Below are positions 7,281 to 14,955 of a stretch of 64,000 nucleotides of DNA, piece after piece. The stretch covers positions 310,001 through 374,000 of the forward strand of contig NZ_JACDTZ010000002.1 in NCBI RefSeq assembly GCF_013978595.1. Direction: 5' to 3'. This DNA comes from Corynebacterium haematomassiliense. Its GTDB lineage: Bacteria > Actinomycetota > Actinomycetes > Mycobacteriales > Mycobacteriaceae. The notes under the pieces were generated by a model. It was not told the origin of the DNA, made no database searches, and saw nothing but the letters and a program-made list of their open reading frames with translations. Within the stretch, counting starts at the first letter, position 1. Each line of letters begins with the position of its first letter. The translations under genes and the position numbers were made by a program.

Positions 7281-8795
7281 TTACAGCGGGATGTTGCCGT
7301 GCTTCTTCTGCGCCGGGTAGCCCACCTTGCGCTCCAGCAGGCGCAGGCCCTCGAGCACGCGGTCGCGGGTGGCGGACGGCTCGATCACGGCGTCGACTAG
7401 GCCGCGCTCGGTGGCCACGTACGGGTTGAGGTTCTCCTCGGCGTACTTGTCGGCGTCGGTGCCGATGGCTTCGGCGGCGGTGGGGGCGTCTGCAAGCGCG
7501 ATCTGCGCGGTCGGCCACGCGAACACCAGGTCAGCGCCCAGGCCCTTGGAGCCCAGCAGGGCGTACGAGGGGCCGAACGCCTTGCGGGTGACCACGGTGA
7601 TCGTGCCCACCTGCGCCTCGGCGAACGCGTAGGCAAGTGCCGCCGCGGCGGCGGACGAGCCGGCACGCTCCTCCTCGACGGCCGGCAGGAAGCCCGGCGA
7701 GTCCACGAACTGCACGACAGGCAGGTTGAACGCGTCGCAGGTGCGGATGAAGCGCGCGGCCTTGCGGGCGGCGTCGCGGGTCAGACAGCCCGCCAGCACG
7801 CTCGGCTGCGTGGCGACGACACCAACGGCACGCCCGCCAACATGCGCAAACCCGGTGACCACAGAGCCCGCGTAGCCGGCGGAAAGCTCGAAGAAGTCCC
7901 CGTCGGTGACGGCGTTGACCACGTCCAGCACGTCGTAGGGCTGGTTGTCGTCGTCCGGGATGAAGGTGTCCAGGTCAGCGCCGGAACCGGTAGCCTCGGC
8001 GCCCAGCGGAGAGGCGGCCTTGTTGTTCAGCGGCAGGTAGCCCACCACCGCGCGCGCCAGCTCCACGGCCTCCACGTCGGTGGCGGCGGTCAGCTGCGCC
8101 AGGCCGGTCTCCGCGGCGTGGACGGCGCTGCCGCCGAGCTGCTCGCTGGTGGTTTCGGTCTCGGTCACCTTGCTCACGATGTCGGCGGTGGTCACGTGCA
8201 TCGCCGCGCCCTCGGCCATGATGGTGATGTCCGCCAGCGGCACGCTCGTCGCGGTCAGCGCCGCCGCGTCGCCGGCCACCACCGCAATCTGCGGGATCAG
8301 CCCGGACGCGCGGGTGGCGGCGCGCAGGATCTGCGCTTGCATGTGCGCGGTGACGATGCCTTCCTTCCAGCGCGGGCCGGTGGAGTCGTAGATGCCGATC
8401 AGCGGCACGCCGGTCTTGGTGGCCAGGTCGTAGATCTTGAGCATCTTCTCGGCGTAGACCTCGCCGATCTGCCCGTCGAAGACGGTTGGGTCTTGGGAGA
8501 ACAGGCATACCCTTCGGCCGTCGATAAGCCCATAGCCTGTGACAACGCCGTCGGTGGAGGGCTTGGACTTGTCCATCTTGTACGCCTCGACGCGGTGCTT
8601 CGCCAGCGCGTCGGTTTCCACGAACGTGCCTTCGTCCACAAGCTTCAGCGCGCGCTCGCGGGCGGTGGCGGCCCCAGCTGCGTGCACTGCGTCGATCGCG
8701 TCCTGACCGACCGGGGCCTGCGCCTCATCCAGGCGGTTGCGCAGATCCTCGATGCGGCCCGCGGTGGTGGTCATGTCGGGTTTGGATGAACTCAT
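7281..8795 (-). CDS. Acyl-CoA carboxylase beta-subunit homologue (AccD2/DtsR2-like), divergent active site
   Basis: A 504-residue carboxyltransferase-fold protein and clear relative of corynebacterial DtsR2: it keeps TTTAGRIEDLR, NQPYDVLDVV, FIRTCDAFNLPVVQFVDSPG, GADLVFAWPTAQIA and the C-terminal NPYVATERGLVDAVI and KKHGNIPL. However, motifs normally strict in the family have changed. The first oxyanion-hole segment (MGACAGG) reads VAGDAAALTA, GAGARIQ reads STGPRWK, and GAxGAVxxIYRKE after WPTAQIA is replaced by a shorter stretch, accounting for the short length. A leaderless -10 (TAGACT) lies 8 bases before ATG 8795. It may be a structural partner rather than an active enzyme. Confidence 0.85.
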   Translation of the reverse strand: MSSSKPDMTTTAGRIEDLRNRLDEAQAPVGQDAIDAVHAAGAATARERALKLVDEGTFVETDALAKHRVEAYKMDKSKPSTDGVVTGYGLIDGRRVCLFSQDPTVFDGQIGEVYAEKMLKIYDLATKTGVPLIGIYDSTGPRWKEGIVTAHMQAQILRAATRASGLIPQIAVVAGDAAALTATSVPLADITIMAEGAAMHVTTADIVSKVTETETTSEQLGGSAVHAAETGLAQLTAATDVEAVELARAVVGYLPLNNKAASPLGAEATGSGADLDTFIPDDDNQPYDVLDVVNAVTDGDFFELSAGYAGSVVTGFAHVGGRAVGVVATQPSVLAGCLTRDAARKAARFIRTCDAFNLPVVQFVDSPGFLPAVEEERAGSSAAAAALAYAFAEAQVGTITVVTRKAFGPSYALLGSKGLGADLVFAWPTAQIALADAPTAAEAIGTDADKYAEENLNPYVATERGLVDAVIEPSATRDRVLEGLRLLERKVGYPAQKKHGNIPL

Positions 8796-8803
8796 AACGC
8801 CTC

Positions 8804-8809
8804 AGTCTA
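8804..8809 (-). promoter_or_regulatory. -10 box for the accD-accE-maf operon
   Basis: TAGACT on the minus strand ends 8 bases before the ATG at 8795. GAGG in between could also serve as a weak ribosome-binding site. Confidence 0.5.
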
Positions 8810-8829
8810 GATTCCTTATGTGCCGCCAT

Positions 8830-8840
8830 GCTTATCGACG
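8830..8840. repeat. Over-represented 11-mer GCTTATCGACG (intergenic example)
   Basis: One of at least 14 exact copies of GCTTATCGACG or its complement CGTCGATAAGC in the window. The others start at 1453, 5030, 8519, 10894, 12649, 13318, 15774, 23677, 31401, 32260, 37643, 39581 and 42271. Most lie inside genes; this one is in the spacer between accD and the DUF4143 gene. Confidence 0.7.
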
Positions 8841-8889
8841 GCTCCGCCGCCCGCGTTTCACCCTCCACCGACGGGCAGTAGAGCGGCGC

Positions 8890-10137
8890 CTACGCGCCGA
8901 GAAGGGCGAGGGGCATAACGATAATTCCGTCGGGGCGGACGTACGCCTGTTTACCTGTGGTTACCACCATCAGGTTGGTTACCCGGTCCGGGATGCGCTC
9001 GCGCAGCCACAGAAGGTGCCGGACGTCGGCGTCATCAACCCGCGGCTTGAGTTTGACCTCAACACCGACGACTTCTCGTTCCGGTCCTTCGACGATGAAG
9101 TCGACTTCCCGTTCTCCGGCGTTTGATCGGAGGTGGTACACCCGCGCTCTGGATGCTTGTGCCAGCACACGGAGTGTGAGCGCAGTCAGGGATTCGAAGA
9201 GTGGCCCAAACATGTGGGCCGCGCGGTTGCTGAGGAGGCTGGATGCGCCGATGCCGAGCAGTCGTGCCGCGAGAGCGGGGTCGGCGAGGTGGTGTTTGGG
9301 GCCCTGCTGCAGCCGCTTGAACTCGTTATGTTCCGGAACCCACCCAGGCACGGGATCGAGCAGCCAAATCTTCGCTAGGTGCTCGCGGTATGCGAGCGTA
9401 GTTTTCCGATTCGGTTGCTCCACCTGGCCGCCCGTCGTGGCGTCGAGCAGCCTCGAGTAGGCGGTGGTCGTGGAAGTGGCAGCTGCGTAGGCGCGCAGCC
9501 AGCTCCGGAGCATTTCGGGGCGACGGACTTCGTAGCCTGCATCGGGGATGTCGCGATCGATGATGCGCTCGATGTACGAGTCGAGCATCAGCGTTTGGAC
9601 CGTGGGGTCAGCCGCGGCAATAGCGGGAAAACCACTGCCGGTGATGAGCTTGGCGTAATCGCCGACCTCGAAATCCGAGTGTCCGGATACTTCGTTGTCT
9701 CCGGCCAAGATCCTGGCGAAGCTGCACGTGGGGTCAGAAACGCCGCGTTCATGGACGGCCATCGGGCGCATTCGCAACGAGAAGATCCGCCCGGCGCCCG
9801 AATGAGAACCTTTCGCGTCGACGGGAGTGGCCGAGCCGGTGAGCAGAAAGCGCCCGGGGGCAGTTCCCTGGTCCACCTGACGGCGAACCGAATCCCAAAC
9901 CTGGGGAAGATGCTGCCACTCGTCGATGAGCAGCGTGCCGTCTGGCGCTGATGAGAGCGAAAAATCGGCCTCCGCAATGCTGCGCATGTCCGGATCATCA
10001 AGGAACCACGTGGTGGTGGCGCGGCGTTTGGCCGTGTCGGTTTTCCCGACACCTTTCGGCCCGTCAATGGCGATTGCGGACAGATGGGGCATGAGGAGGT
10101 CGAGCTCGTCGTCGAGGGTGCGTCGGAGGTAGGCCAT
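8890..10137 (-). CDS. AAA ATPase with DUF4143 domain
   Basis: A 415-residue protein with an N-terminal AAA module (Walker A DGPKGVGKTDTAKR, Walker B GTLLIDEWQH, sensor LLTGSAT) and a C-terminal DUF4143 region. The end carries REVDFIVEG...GVEVKLK, the E/D-D-ExK pattern of a PD-(D/E)XK nuclease fold. Role unknown; such genes are patchily distributed and often linked to mobile or defence loci. Start ATG 10137 is chosen because TACAAT lies exactly 7 bases upstream; an in-frame ATG at 10146 would overlap that box. It interrupts the usual accD-birA neighbourhood and is divergent from birA. Confidence 0.87.
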   Translation of the reverse strand: MAYLRRTLDDELDLLMPHLSAIAIDGPKGVGKTDTAKRRATTTWFLDDPDMRSIAEADFSLSSAPDGTLLIDEWQHLPQVWDSVRRQVDQGTAPGRFLLTGSATPVDAKGSHSGAGRIFSLRMRPMAVHERGVSDPTCSFARILAGDNEVSGHSDFEVGDYAKLITGSGFPAIAAADPTVQTLMLDSYIERIIDRDIPDAGYEVRRPEMLRSWLRAYAAATSTTTAYSRLLDATTGGQVEQPNRKTTLAYREHLAKIWLLDPVPGWVPEHNEFKRLQQGPKHHLADPALAARLLGIGASSLLSNRAAHMFGPLFESLTALTLRVLAQASRARVYHLRSNAGEREVDFIVEGPEREVVGVEVKLKPRVDDADVRHLLWLRERIPDRVTNLMVVTTGKQAYVRPDGIIVMPLALLGA

Positions 10138-10144
10138 ATTGGGC

Positions 10145-10150
10145 ATTGTA
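10145..10150 (-). promoter_or_regulatory. -10 box for the DUF4143 gene (leaderless)
   Basis: TACAAT on the minus strand, 7 bases before ATG 10137. The paired 20-bp repeats at 10164-10206 cover its -35 region. Confidence 0.55.
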
Positions 10151-10163
10151 CTGCACGAAAGCG

Positions 10164-10206
10164 TCCTACTACCCGATTTTCAGGACTCCTACTACTCGAT
10201 TTTCAG
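10164..10206. promoter_or_regulatory. Paired 20-bp direct repeat between DUF4143 gene and birA
   Basis: TCCTACTACCCGATTTTCAG (10164-10183) and the same word with one change (10187-10206) occur with a 23-base period. They overlap the -35 regions of both divergent promoters, so they look like an operator. Autoregulation by the neighbouring ATPase is a hypothesis. Confidence 0.55.
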
Positions 10207-10212
10207 AAGCGA

Positions 10213-10218
10213 TATGCT
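10213..10218 (+). promoter_or_regulatory. -10 box for birA (leaderless)
   Basis: TATGCT lies exactly 7 bases before ATG 10226. This favours 10226 over the upstream in-frame ATG at 10214, which overlaps the box. Confidence 0.5.
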
Positions 10219-10225
10219 CGAACCC

Positions 10226-10954
10226 ATGACTGTGCGCGACATTCAGGCCATCCAGGACGCGGTGGCGGAGTACTGGCCGAACGTGCGGTGGGTGGAAACC
10301 ACCGGCTCCACCAACGCTGACCTGCTCAAAGAGGGCGATCCCGGCACCGTGCTCATCGCCGACGAGCAGACCGCCGGCAAGGGGCGGCTGGGCCGTCATT
10401 GGGTCTCGCCGAAGGGCTCCCAGCTGGCGATGAGCATGGTGATTGACGTGCCCGATGAGGTGCCGCCGTTCGGGCTGCTCTCCATCGCGCCGGGCGTGGC
10501 CGTGACGGACGTGGTGCCGCAGGCGCGGCTGAAATGGCCCAACGACGTGCAGATCGGCGGCAAGAAAATCGCCGGCATCCTCTCCGCGCTGGACTTGCCG
10601 CGGGTGATTGTGGGCATCGGCATCAACGTGGCCATGCGGACCGAGGACCTGCCGGTGGAGACCGCCACCGCGCTCAACCTCGAGGGGCTGGACGTGGATT
10701 TCGACGACTTCACCGCCGACATCCTGCTCGCCATGGGCAAGCGCCTGAACCAGTGGCGCGAGGGCGACCCGCAGCTGCTCGAGGACTACCGCGCCGTGTG
10801 CTCGACCATCGGCCAGCACGTGCGCCTGGAGATGCGCGAGGGCGAGGAGACCGTCACCGGCACCGTCACCGGGATCAACGACGAGGGCGAAGTGCTTATC
10901 GACGGCTCCGCTTTCTCCGTCGGCGACGTCCACCATCTGCGGCCGACGTCCTAG
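10226..10954 (+). CDS. birA: Biotin--[acetyl-CoA-carboxylase] ligase
   Basis: Attaches biotin to carrier domains such as that of AccBC, via biotinyl-AMP. The 242-residue protein has the expected motifs: GSTNADLL, the biotin-loop region GKGRLGRHW, KWPNDV and KKIAGIL, then a C-terminal SH3-like domain. It lacks the N-terminal helix-turn-helix of E. coli BirA, so it should be an enzyme only, not a repressor. Position close to the carboxylase genes matches C. glutamicum, apart from the intervening DUF4143 gene. Confidence 0.93.
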   Translation: MTVRDIQAIQDAVAEYWPNVRWVETTGSTNADLLKEGDPGTVLIADEQTAGKGRLGRHWVSPKGSQLAMSMVIDVPDEVPPFGLLSIAPGVAVTDVVPQARLKWPNDVQIGGKKIAGILSALDLPRVIVGIGINVAMRTEDLPVETATALNLEGLDVDFDDFTADILLAMGKRLNQWREGDPQLLEDYRAVCSTIGQHVRLEMREGEETVTGTVTGINDEGEVLIDGSAFSVGDVHHLRPTS

Positions 10955-10962
10955 GCGTGCAG

Positions 10963-10968
10963 TACCCT
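10963..10968 (+). promoter_or_regulatory. -10 box for the PH-domain gene (leaderless)
   Basis: TACCCT ends 8 bases before ATG 10977; there is no Shine-Dalgarno sequence. Confidence 0.4.
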
Positions 10969-10976
10969 GCCTGTTT

Positions 10977-11438
10977 ATGGCTGGCAAAGCACCGTTTCGC
11001 GTCGGCGGGGACGAAGTTGTCCTCGCCGACGTGTGCGCGCCGCTTTCCTCGCTGACCATCCCGCTGCTCGAGCTGGTGGCCGTGACCGGCGTAGCGTGGA
11101 TGGCCGTCGGCTGGATGGACGTGACCCCGCACGTGGACCCGGGCCTGCGCAACATTGTGGTGCTTATCTGGGCGCTGCTCGTGCTGTGGCGGTTCATCGT
11201 CCCGCTGGTAGCGTCCAGGCGCCGGCGCTTCATCGTCACCGACAAGCGCATCCTGGCCCGCGGCCGGCGCGGCGCGGTGGATTCCATTCCGCTGCGCCAG
11301 ATCCACTCCGTGCGCCGCGAGCGCGGCGGGATCAACGTGGCGGTGTACGGCTACGCTCAGCCGATCGTGTTCGAGCGGGTGGGCAAGACGCGCTCGGTGG
11401 AGAAGGTGCTGCAGCGCGCGCTCGGTCCGGTGCGCTAG
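10977..11438 (+). CDS. Membrane protein with bacterial PH domain
   Basis: A 153-residue protein. Two hydrophobic helices (about 27-47 and 60-78) are followed by a basic turn (VASRRRRFIVTDKRILARG) and a bacterial pleckstrin-homology-like beta domain with the family phrase IPLRQIHSVRRERG. The domain should face the cytoplasm. Function unknown. In C. glutamicum a membrane protein occupies the same place between birA and purK, so this is a conserved neighbour. Confidence 0.87.
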   Translation: MAGKAPFRVGGDEVVLADVCAPLSSLTIPLLELVAVTGVAWMAVGWMDVTPHVDPGLRNIVVLIWALLVLWRFIVPLVASRRRRFIVTDKRILARGRRGAVDSIPLRQIHSVRRERGGINVAVYGYAQPIVFERVGKTRSVEKVLQRALGPVR

Positions 11439-11444
11439 GCCTGC

Positions 11445-11478
11445 GGCGCGCGGCCGGCGCCGGCGCCGGCCGCGCGCC
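11445..11478. terminator. Perfect 34-bp all-G+C palindrome
   Basis: GGCGCGCGGCCGGCGCC at 11445-11461 is followed directly by its exact reverse complement to 11478, with no loop. It begins 6 bases after the PH-domain gene. There is no T tract, so intrinsic termination is uncertain; cruciform extrusion or transcript folding is likely. Confidence 0.55.
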
Positions 11479-11500
11479 TCGCCTCGGGAGCCCCTATCTC

Positions 11501-11577
11501 CGACACTTCGTGGCGGAATCTGTCAGAGCGCCCCTATATCCCCAGGTCGTCACAAACGGCTGCCGTAATTTGTCAGG
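11501..11577 (-). repeat. 77-bp dispersed repeat, copy 1
   Basis: Read on the minus strand it starts CCTGACAAATTACGGCAGCC and ends CCACGAAGTGTCG, with an ACGACCTGGGG core. It has the same length as the copies at 33807 and 34029 and, by eye, about 80-85% identity to the latter. A further partial word (GAGCCCCTATCTCCGACA) precedes it. It lies between convergent genes. Confidence 0.7.
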
Positions 11578-11616
11578 AACCCCGTCCGGCGCACCCTTTC
11601 CGCCCGGCGCTGGGCG

Positions 11617-12351
11617 CTACTTGTCACCCTTGATCTCGGTGGTGTGCAGCTGCTCGTCCAAGTCCTCGGGGGAGAGCTTGCCGCCCAAGAACTCGGCGGT
11701 GACGGGCAGGTGCAGCTCCATGTCGGTGCCGGGGCACAGCTCGATCACGGCCTCGTCGACGGTGTAGTCCAGCACGTGGCCGCCGCGCGAATGCTCGTTA
11801 TCGATGAAGTGCACGTGGCAGCCCGGCACGCCGATGCCTTTGGCGTACATGGGGGTGCGGAAACCGCCGATGACACCTTCGACGTCGGTGAAGACGTGCT
11901 CCGCGTCGTCGGAGACGGCCTCGGACATCGGCGGGTAGGGCTTTTCCTGCTTGGTCACGGTGCGCACCACCACTTCCTTGAAACGGCCGGTGATTTTCAC
12001 GGCGGTGAAGAAGTTGTGGCTGGGCTCGGCGTCGTCGATGAACTTGGCCAGCTCGGAGCGGACCATGCCGGCGGGCGCGTCGAAGCGCATCCTCGGCACG
12101 AAGTTGGTCACCACGGTAAACGGGGTGCGCTGGTCCAAATCGGCCACGCGCGCTTTGCCGTCGGAGGTGAGCTGGTGGCACACCCCGTCGAGGATGAGCA
12201 TCTCGCCGTCGAGGGCGTCGAAGGTGCCCAGGCCGAAGTTGCCTTTGCTCAGGATGTCGCTGATGGTCAGCTCGCCGTCGTAGATGCCGTCGAGAAGCGC
12301 GGTCATCAGCGAGTTTTGGAAAGTGGTGTGGCGGGCAATCGTTGCAGACAT
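11617..12351 (-). CDS. budA: Alpha-acetolactate decarboxylase
   Basis: Converts (S)-2-acetolactate to (R)-acetoin, diverting excess acetolactate from branched-chain amino acid synthesis and consuming protons. The 244-residue protein carries the family motifs FGLGTFDALDGEM, ILDGVCHQ and the zinc-binding histidine segment GCHVHFIDNEHSRGGHVLD. Cytoplasmic, no signal peptide. ATG 12351 has TAGCAT 7 bases upstream, consistent with leaderless transcription. It is divergent from purK. Confidence 0.93.
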   Translation of the reverse strand: MSATIARHTTFQNSLMTALLDGIYDGELTISDILSKGNFGLGTFDALDGEMLILDGVCHQLTSDGKARVADLDQRTPFTVVTNFVPRMRFDAPAGMVRSELAKFIDDAEPSHNFFTAVKITGRFKEVVVRTVTKQEKPYPPMSEAVSDDAEHVFTDVEGVIGGFRTPMYAKGIGVPGCHVHFIDNEHSRGGHVLDYTVDEAVIELCPGTDMELHLPVTAEFLGGKLSPEDLDEQLHTTEIKGDK

Positions 12352-12358
12352 GGCTGCG

Positions 12359-12364
12359 ATGCTA
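12359..12364 (-). promoter_or_regulatory. -10 box for the acetolactate decarboxylase gene
   Basis: TAGCAT on the minus strand, 7 bases before ATG 12351. Confidence 0.5.
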
Positions 12365-12378
12365 GTCGGAGGGGCGAC

Positions 12379-12384
12379 TACAGT
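12379..12384 (+). promoter_or_regulatory. -10 box for purK (leaderless)
   Basis: TACAGT, exactly 7 bases before GTG 12392, decides that start. An in-frame GTG at 12383 has a GGAGGGG 8 bases upstream and remains possible. Confidence 0.45.
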
Positions 12385-12391
12385 GTGCAGG

Positions 12392-13573
12392 GTGAGTAAC
12401 GCCTATGGGATGCCCGTCGTCGCCGTCATCGGCGACGGCCAGTTGGCACGGATGATGCAGACGGAAGCGATCGAACTCGGCGTGGAGACCCGCGTGCTCG
12501 CCGCGAGTAAGGATGCCTCGGCGGCGCAGGTGTTCGGCGATGTGCGCCTCGGCGATTACACCAAGCTCGAGGATCTGCGCGCGGTCGTGGGTGGCGCGGA
12601 TGCGGTCACCTTCGACCATGAGCATGTGCCCAACGAGTACGCGCAATTGCTTATCGACGATGGCGTGGCCGTCGAACCCCGCCCCGATGCTTTGATCTAC
12701 GCGCAGGACAAACTCGAGCAGCGAAAGCGCCTGTCCGAGGCCGGGCTGCCGGTGCCCGCGTTCGCGTCGATCGAGTCGGCCGCGGACGCCGAAGCGTTCT
12801 GGGACGACACCGACGGCCAGGTGTGCCTGAAGGCCACCCGCGGCGGCTACGACGGCCACGGGGTGTGGTTCCCGTCGTCGCGCGAAGAGTGCGCCGAGCT
12901 GGTCGAGGACCTGCTGGGCCGCGACCTGCCGCTGATGGCGGAGAAGAAGGTCGCGTTCACCCGCGAACTGTCCGCGATGGTGGCGCGCAACCGCTCCGGT
13001 GACGTGCGCGCCTGGCCGGTGGTGGAGTCGCGCCAGGACGGCGGCATCTGCCGCGTGGCCATCGCGCCCGCGCCGGGCATGTCCGCGGAGCTGGCCAAGC
13101 GCTGCGAGGAGCTCGCCGTGCAGGTTGCCGAAGGCTTGGGCGTGACCGGCGTGTTGGCCGTGGAGCTGTTCGAGTACGAGGGCGACAACGGCCCGGAAGT
13201 GTCGGTCAACGAGCTGGCCATGCGTCCGCACAACACCGGCCACTGGACCCAGGACGGGTGCGTGACCTCCCAGTTCGAGCAGCATGTGCGGGCTGTGCTG
13301 GATTGGCCGTTAGGTGCCGTCGATAAGCTTTCGCCCGCAACCGTCATGGTCAACACCCTCGGCGGCGACGAGGACCCCTCCGTGCCGATGGCCGAGCGCG
13401 TCATTGCGGTGATGCGCAAGTACCCGCAGGCCAAGGTGCACCTCTACGGCAAGGACCACCGCCCCGGCCGCAAGATGGGGCACGTCAACGTGTGCGCCGA
13501 CACCGTCGAGGAAGCGCTCGCCGTGGCCGAGGACGCCGCGCACTACATCATCCACGCAACCTGGAAGGACTAG
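12392..13573 (+). CDS. purK: N5-carboxyaminoimidazole ribonucleotide synthase
   Basis: ATP-dependent carboxylation of 5-aminoimidazole ribonucleotide to N5-CAIR in purine synthesis. The 393-residue ATP-grasp protein shows the N-terminal [26 protein letters not shown], the ATP-binding [13 protein letters not shown], and [18 protein letters not shown] near the metal site. Start GTG 12392 is chosen from the promoter spacing; GTG 12383 and ATG 12410 are alternatives. It is followed 4 bases later by purE, whose product uses N5-CAIR. Confidence 0.95.
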   Translation: MSNAYGMPVVAVIGDGQLARMMQTEAIELGVETRVLAASKDASAAQVFGDVRLGDYTKLEDLRAVVGGADAVTFDHEHVPNEYAQLLIDDGVAVEPRPDALIYAQDKLEQRKRLSEAGLPVPAFASIESAADAEAFWDDTDGQVCLKATRGGYDGHGVWFPSSREECAELVEDLLGRDLPLMAEKKVAFTRELSAMVARNRSGDVRAWPVVESRQDGGICRVAIAPAPGMSAELAKRCEELAVQVAEGLGVTGVLAVELFEYEGDNGPEVSVNELAMRPHNTGHWTQDGCVTSQFEQHVRAVLDWPLGAVDKLSPATVMVNTLGGDEDPSVPMAERVIAVMRKYPQAKVHLYGKDHRPGRKMGHVNVCADTVEEALAVAEDAAHYIIHATWKD

Positions 13574-13577
13574 ACAC

Positions 13578-14081
13578 ATGGCACAGCCAGTCGTTGGCAT
13601 CATCATGGGCTCCGACTCGGACTGGGACACCGTCGCCCCGGCCGCCGAGGTGCTCGCCGAATTCGGCATCCCCTTCGAAGTCGGCGTGGTCTCCGCGCAC
13701 CGCACGCCGGAGAAAATGCTGGCGTACGCCAAGGAAGCGCACACGCGCGACCTGCAGGTGATCATCGCCTGCGCCGGCGGCGCGGCGCACCTTCCGGGCA
13801 TGGTGGCGGCGGCGACCCCGCTGCCGGTCATCGGCATCCCGCGCGCCCTGGACACGCTGGATGGGCTGGACTCGCTGCTGTCCATCGTGCAGATGCCGGG
13901 CGGCGTGCCGGTGGCGACCGTCTCCATCGGCGGGGCGAAAAACGCCGGTCTTCTGGCCGCACGCATCCTGGGTGCCGCCGACCCGTCCGTGCAGCGCAAG
14001 ATGGTGGACTACCAGGCGCGCATGGCGGCCGAGGTCGAGCGCAAGGACGAGGCGCTACGCAAGCGCCTGATGGGTGAATAA
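13578..14081 (+). CDS. purE: N5-CAIR mutase
   Basis: Rearranges N5-CAIR to 4-carboxy-5-aminoimidazole ribonucleotide. The 167-residue class I PurE has [12 protein letters not shown], the catalytic [25 protein letters not shown] and [24 protein letters not shown] lies before the ATG. It forms an operon with purK and overlaps the next gene by 8 bases. Confidence 0.96.
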   Translation: MAQPVVGIIMGSDSDWDTVAPAAEVLAEFGIPFEVGVVSAHRTPEKMLAYAKEAHTRDLQVIIACAGGAAHLPGMVAAATPLPVIGIPRALDTLDGLDSLLSIVQMPGGVPVATVSIGGAKNAGLLAARILGAADPSVQRKMVDYQARMAAEVERKDEALRKRLMGE

Positions 14082-14541
14082 CCCAATCGTCGTGCTGGGC
14101 GCCCGCATCGTGGACGGGCGCCCTTCGCGCATGCTCGAATTCCGGCTGCGCCGGGCGCTCGAGGTGTGGCGTGCGGATCCCGCGCCGCTGGTGGTTACCG
14201 GGTTTGGGGAGGCGGAGGTGATGGCCGACTGGTTGCTGGTCCGCGGGGTGCCCGAGTCGTCGATCGTGCTGGAGCCGGAGGCGCGCTCCACCAACGAAAA
14301 CCTGGAACGCTCCCGGGCGCTGTTCCCGGAGGCCGCGTGCCTGACCGTGGTGACCAGCGGGTTTCACGTCTTGCGCACCCGCGTGTGGGCGTGGCACCTG
14401 GACATTCCGGTGCAGTTGGTGGCGGCGCCGACCCCGGAGACGTCGCGGGTGAAAAACTACGCGCGGGAGGTGGTGGCGCTGCCGCACTCCGTGGCGCGTG
14501 TGGCGTGGCGCCGTTTCGTGCGCCGGGTATTTGGGCGGTAG
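14074..14541 (+). CDS. YdcF/DUF218 family protein
   Basis: A 155-residue cytoplasmic DUF218-type protein: [49 protein letters not shown] and [14 protein letters not shown] match the family core. The reaction is unknown; relatives include ElyC and SanA envelope proteins, but this one lacks their membrane segment. GTG 14074 lies inside the last codons of purE, so translation is coupled. Confidence 0.85.
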   Translation: MNNPIVVLGARIVDGRPSRMLEFRLRRALEVWRADPAPLVVTGFGEAEVMADWLLVRGVPESSIVLEPEARSTNENLERSRALFPEAACLTVVTSGFHVLRTRVWAWHLDIPVQLVAAPTPETSRVKNYAREVVALPHSVARVAWRRFVRRVFGR

Positions 14542-14557
14542 GGGTCGGATTTTCGTA

Positions 14558-14563
14558 TACGAT
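14558..14563 (+). promoter_or_regulatory. -10 box and operator-like palindrome for the RHH gene
   Basis: TACGAT lies 6 bases before ATG 14570 and overlaps the palindrome CGTATACG. This suits autorepression by the encoded ribbon-helix-helix protein. Confidence 0.45.
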
Positions 14564-14569
14564 ATCCGC

Positions 14570-14842
14570 ATGGAAAAGATCCACGGCAAATCGATCACCG
14601 AAGAGCAAATTCAGCAGTGGGCTGATGAGGCTGAAGCGGGGTACGACCTTTCAAAGCTGCCGGCTCCGCGCCGAGGTCGTCCACCAGTAGGTAAAGGTGC
14701 AGGCACGGTCGTACCGGTGCGTCTCGACGACGAAACGATCGCCGCCCTCATGGCCCGCGCCGAAGCGGAGGGTCTGGCCACCCGGTCGGATGCGATCCGT
14801 GAGGCTATCCGGCAGTGGACTGGGGCAGACCTACAGAGCTAA
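14570..14842 (+). CDS. Ribbon-helix-helix DNA-binding protein (solitary antitoxin-like)
   Basis: A 90-residue protein. After a basic linker (PRRGRPPVGKG) residues 45-85 form a ribbon-helix-helix: TVVPVRLDDETIAALMARAE (beta strand, helix A) and ATRSDAIREAIRQW (helix B). Such proteins are usually antitoxins or self-repressors. No toxin gene follows: the next feature is a dyad and then an opposing gene. ATG 14570 is chosen from the leaderless promoter; longer in-frame starts would extend into the preceding gene. Confidence 0.85.
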   Translation: MEKIHGKSITEEQIQQWADEAEAGYDLSKLPAPRRGRPPVGKGAGTVVPVRLDDETIAALMARAEAEGLATRSDAIREAIRQWTGADLQS

Positions 14843-14909
14843 ACCCCGAGTAAGTGATCCAGAGTAAGGCCGATTTTGGGCCATACTCTGGATCCCTTAC
14901 TCGGGGTTT
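14841..14909. repeat. 69-bp dyad with 26-base arms
   Basis: Arms 14841-14866 and 14884-14909 match at 25 of 26 positions; each contains CCCCGAGTAAG and GATCCAGAGTA or its complement. The 17-base loop itself begins AGGCC and ends GGGCCA. The left arm overlaps the stop codon of the RHH gene. It separates two convergent genes and should fold strongly in both transcripts. Confidence 0.75.
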
Positions 14910-14955
14910 GTGGAATGGGGGTCGCGCCGAGACGGGGGCCGCGCGGCCGGTAGCG

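Noticed and set aside
7281..8795. The divergent accD as a pseudogene
   Set aside because: It is a full-length open frame with conserved termini and good coding character, in a tight operon; motif replacement is not accompanied by frameshifts.
10139..10213. N-terminal extension of birA to 10139
   Set aside because: The extra codons run through the operator-like repeats and the promoter; conserved BirA sequence begins after 10226.
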